A DNA stretch of 5,039 nucleotides from an uncultured Haemophilus sp. (GTDB taxonomy: Bacteria > Pseudomonadota > Gammaproteobacteria > Enterobacterales > Pasteurellaceae), in assembly GCA_902482195.1 (NCBI GenBank), contig CABSZQ010000127.1:1-5039 (forward strand). The letters are read 5' to 3'. Below the pieces are notes generated by a model. The model had not been told where the DNA came from. It did not search any database and saw only the letters and a program-made list of their open reading frames with translations. Shown here one piece after another: positions 4,665 to 5,039 of this stretch. Position numbers and translations under genes: made by a program. Numbering within the stretch: position 1 is the first letter of the stretch; every line of letters begins with the position of its first letter.

Positions 4665-4694
4665 ATTGAACACCGCCCTTTAATTGTTGTTTAA

Positions 4695-4703
4695 ATTATA
4701 ACA
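4695..4703 (-). promoter_or_regulatory. extended -10 promoter of the cargo gene
   Basis: On the minus strand TGTTATAAT (4703-4695) is a perfect extended -10 (TGnTATAAT). No convincing -35 lies upstream, only a T-rich run near 4718-4726, which extended -10 promoters can tolerate. Transcription would begin near 4688, about 24 bases before the ATG at 4664. It allows expression in the lysogen independently of PR. Confidence 0.6.
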
Positions 4704-4711
4704 AATTATAA
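4695..4711 (+). promoter_or_regulatory. operator-like sequence over the cargo/DUF771 promoters
   Basis: ATTATAACAAATTATAA matches operator O2 at 13 of 17 positions, including the TATAACAAA block. It also contains TTATAA-CAAA-TTATAA as a perfect inverted repeat. It covers the -10 of the cargo promoter and overlaps the -10 of the possible rightward promoter. The AT-rich background makes chance similarity plausible. Confidence 0.3.
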
Positions 4712-4744
4712 AGCGTAAAAAAATATTTAGGAGGCCCACAAAAA

Positions 4745-5039
4745 ATGACGCCAATAGAAGTAACGATTAATCAAGAGGCCCTAAACGAAATCATTCAGTG
4801 GCATATCGATGCCCTGCTTGACGAAGATTTGTCAGGAATCACATGGAGCCTCGACGAATTCCGCAAAAAGTGCTGCGGAAACAAAAGCCGAGCGTGGGTA
4901 GCGCTCTACATCTTCTCGCGATTTAACGATGAGATTACCGGAACTGATGGCTGGCTGATCCGTGCCAACGCCCGTGGCCAGCAGAACATAATCTTTGCCA
5001 AGCCGGCAAAGGAATGGATGGAAACAAATAGAAATAGAA
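4745..5039 (+). CDS. DUF771 family early phage protein (3' end beyond window)
   Basis: ATG at 4745 follows AGGAGG (4729-4734) with a ten-base gap; 98 codons are visible and the frame is open at the edge. The sequence matches my knowledge of DUF771, a small protein family of Lactobacillales and other Gram-positive phages usually encoded just downstream of cro and antirepressor genes. It opens with IEVTINQEALNEII, followed by LLDEDLSGITWSLDEFRKKC, RAWVALYIFSRF and a terminal KPAKEWMETN. The biochemical function is not established; a DNA-binding or early regulatory role is often assumed. It should end within a few codons of the window edge, judging by family length. It is much richer in G+C (34 of 60 at 4861-4920) than the cargo gene before it, marking a composition boundary near 4680-4745. 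Confidence 0.83.
   Translation, partial: MTPIEVTINQEALNEIIQWHIDALLDEDLSGITWSLDEFRKKCCGNKSRAWVALYIFSRFNDEITGTDGWLIRANARGQQNIIFAKPAKEWMETNRNR

Larger units (their letters stand above)
4684..4712 (+). promoter_or_regulatory. possible rightward promoter for the DUF771 gene
   Basis: TTGTTG (4684-4689), 17 bases, TATAAA (4707-4712) on the plus strand. The -10 matches five of six positions and the -35 three of six. It would free the DUF771 gene from dependence on PR read-through across the opposing cargo gene. It overlaps the leftward cargo promoter, so the two would compete. Confidence 0.35.

Noticed and set aside
4665..4673. GTG start for the cargo protein
   Set aside because: It overlaps the AAGGGCGG ribosome site and would leave almost no spacing; ATG at 4664 has a normal distance.
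1..5039. tRNA genes, insertion sequences or an attachment-site duplication
   Set aside because: No cloverleaf, no transposase motif and no long direct repeat seen by eye; any attP would be expected past the integrase 3' end, outside the window.

Overview
This window is the lysogeny control region of a temperate phage, most likely a prophage of a low-GC Gram-positive bacterium of the Lactobacillales (Lactobacillus-like). The evidence is the gene order (integrase, DUF4041/GIY-YIG protein, ImmA-type metallopeptidase, small CI-like repressor, then a divergent Cro-like gene and a DUF771 early gene), strong AGGAGG-type ribosome sites, short intergenic gaps and sigma-A-type promoters. The genus is an inference from gene style; no rRNA or host gene is present to prove it.

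Left block, 1-3230, all on the minus strand and read right to left: a CI-like repressor (3230-2847), an ImmA/IrrE-type peptidase with a TTG start (2841-2416), a 426-residue coiled-coil DUF4041 protein with a C-terminal GIY-YIG nuclease domain (2403-1123), and a tyrosine integrase (1004-1) cut by the window edge inside its catalytic tyrosine codon. The first three genes are packed with gaps of 5 and 12 bases and look like one operon. The 118-base gap before the integrase holds hairpins with T-tracts oriented to stop plus-strand, not minus-strand, transcription.

Switch region, 3231-3496: a near-consensus rightward promoter (TTGACA-17-TATACT) faces a candidate leftward promoter (TTGACA-17-TAGACT) about 100 bp away. 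Three copies of a 17-bp operator-like sequence, TCTAYAAHAAAGTTTAA, lie here. One is in the spacer of each promoter and one is just upstream of the repressor ribosome site. Between the two promoters is a 30-codon reading frame that would encode a single-span membrane peptide.

Right block, 3497-5039: a 63-residue Cro-like HTH protein and a 53-residue unknown on the plus strand. An AT-rich 262-residue minus-strand gene follows, with two hydrophobic C-terminal segments and its own promoter and terminator (a 'moron'-type cargo gene). Last comes a partial DUF771 early gene on the plus strand. The cargo gene's terminator lies inside the 53-residue gene, so the two transcripts overlap tail to tail.

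How it works together (inference): repressor and Cro compete at the operators to choose lysogeny or lytic growth. The ImmA-like peptidase probably inactivates the repressor on induction. The GIY-YIG protein and the cargo gene are the best candidates for lysogen-expressed protection against other phages. The latter is a family I do not recognise by name and is the most likely place for something undescribed.
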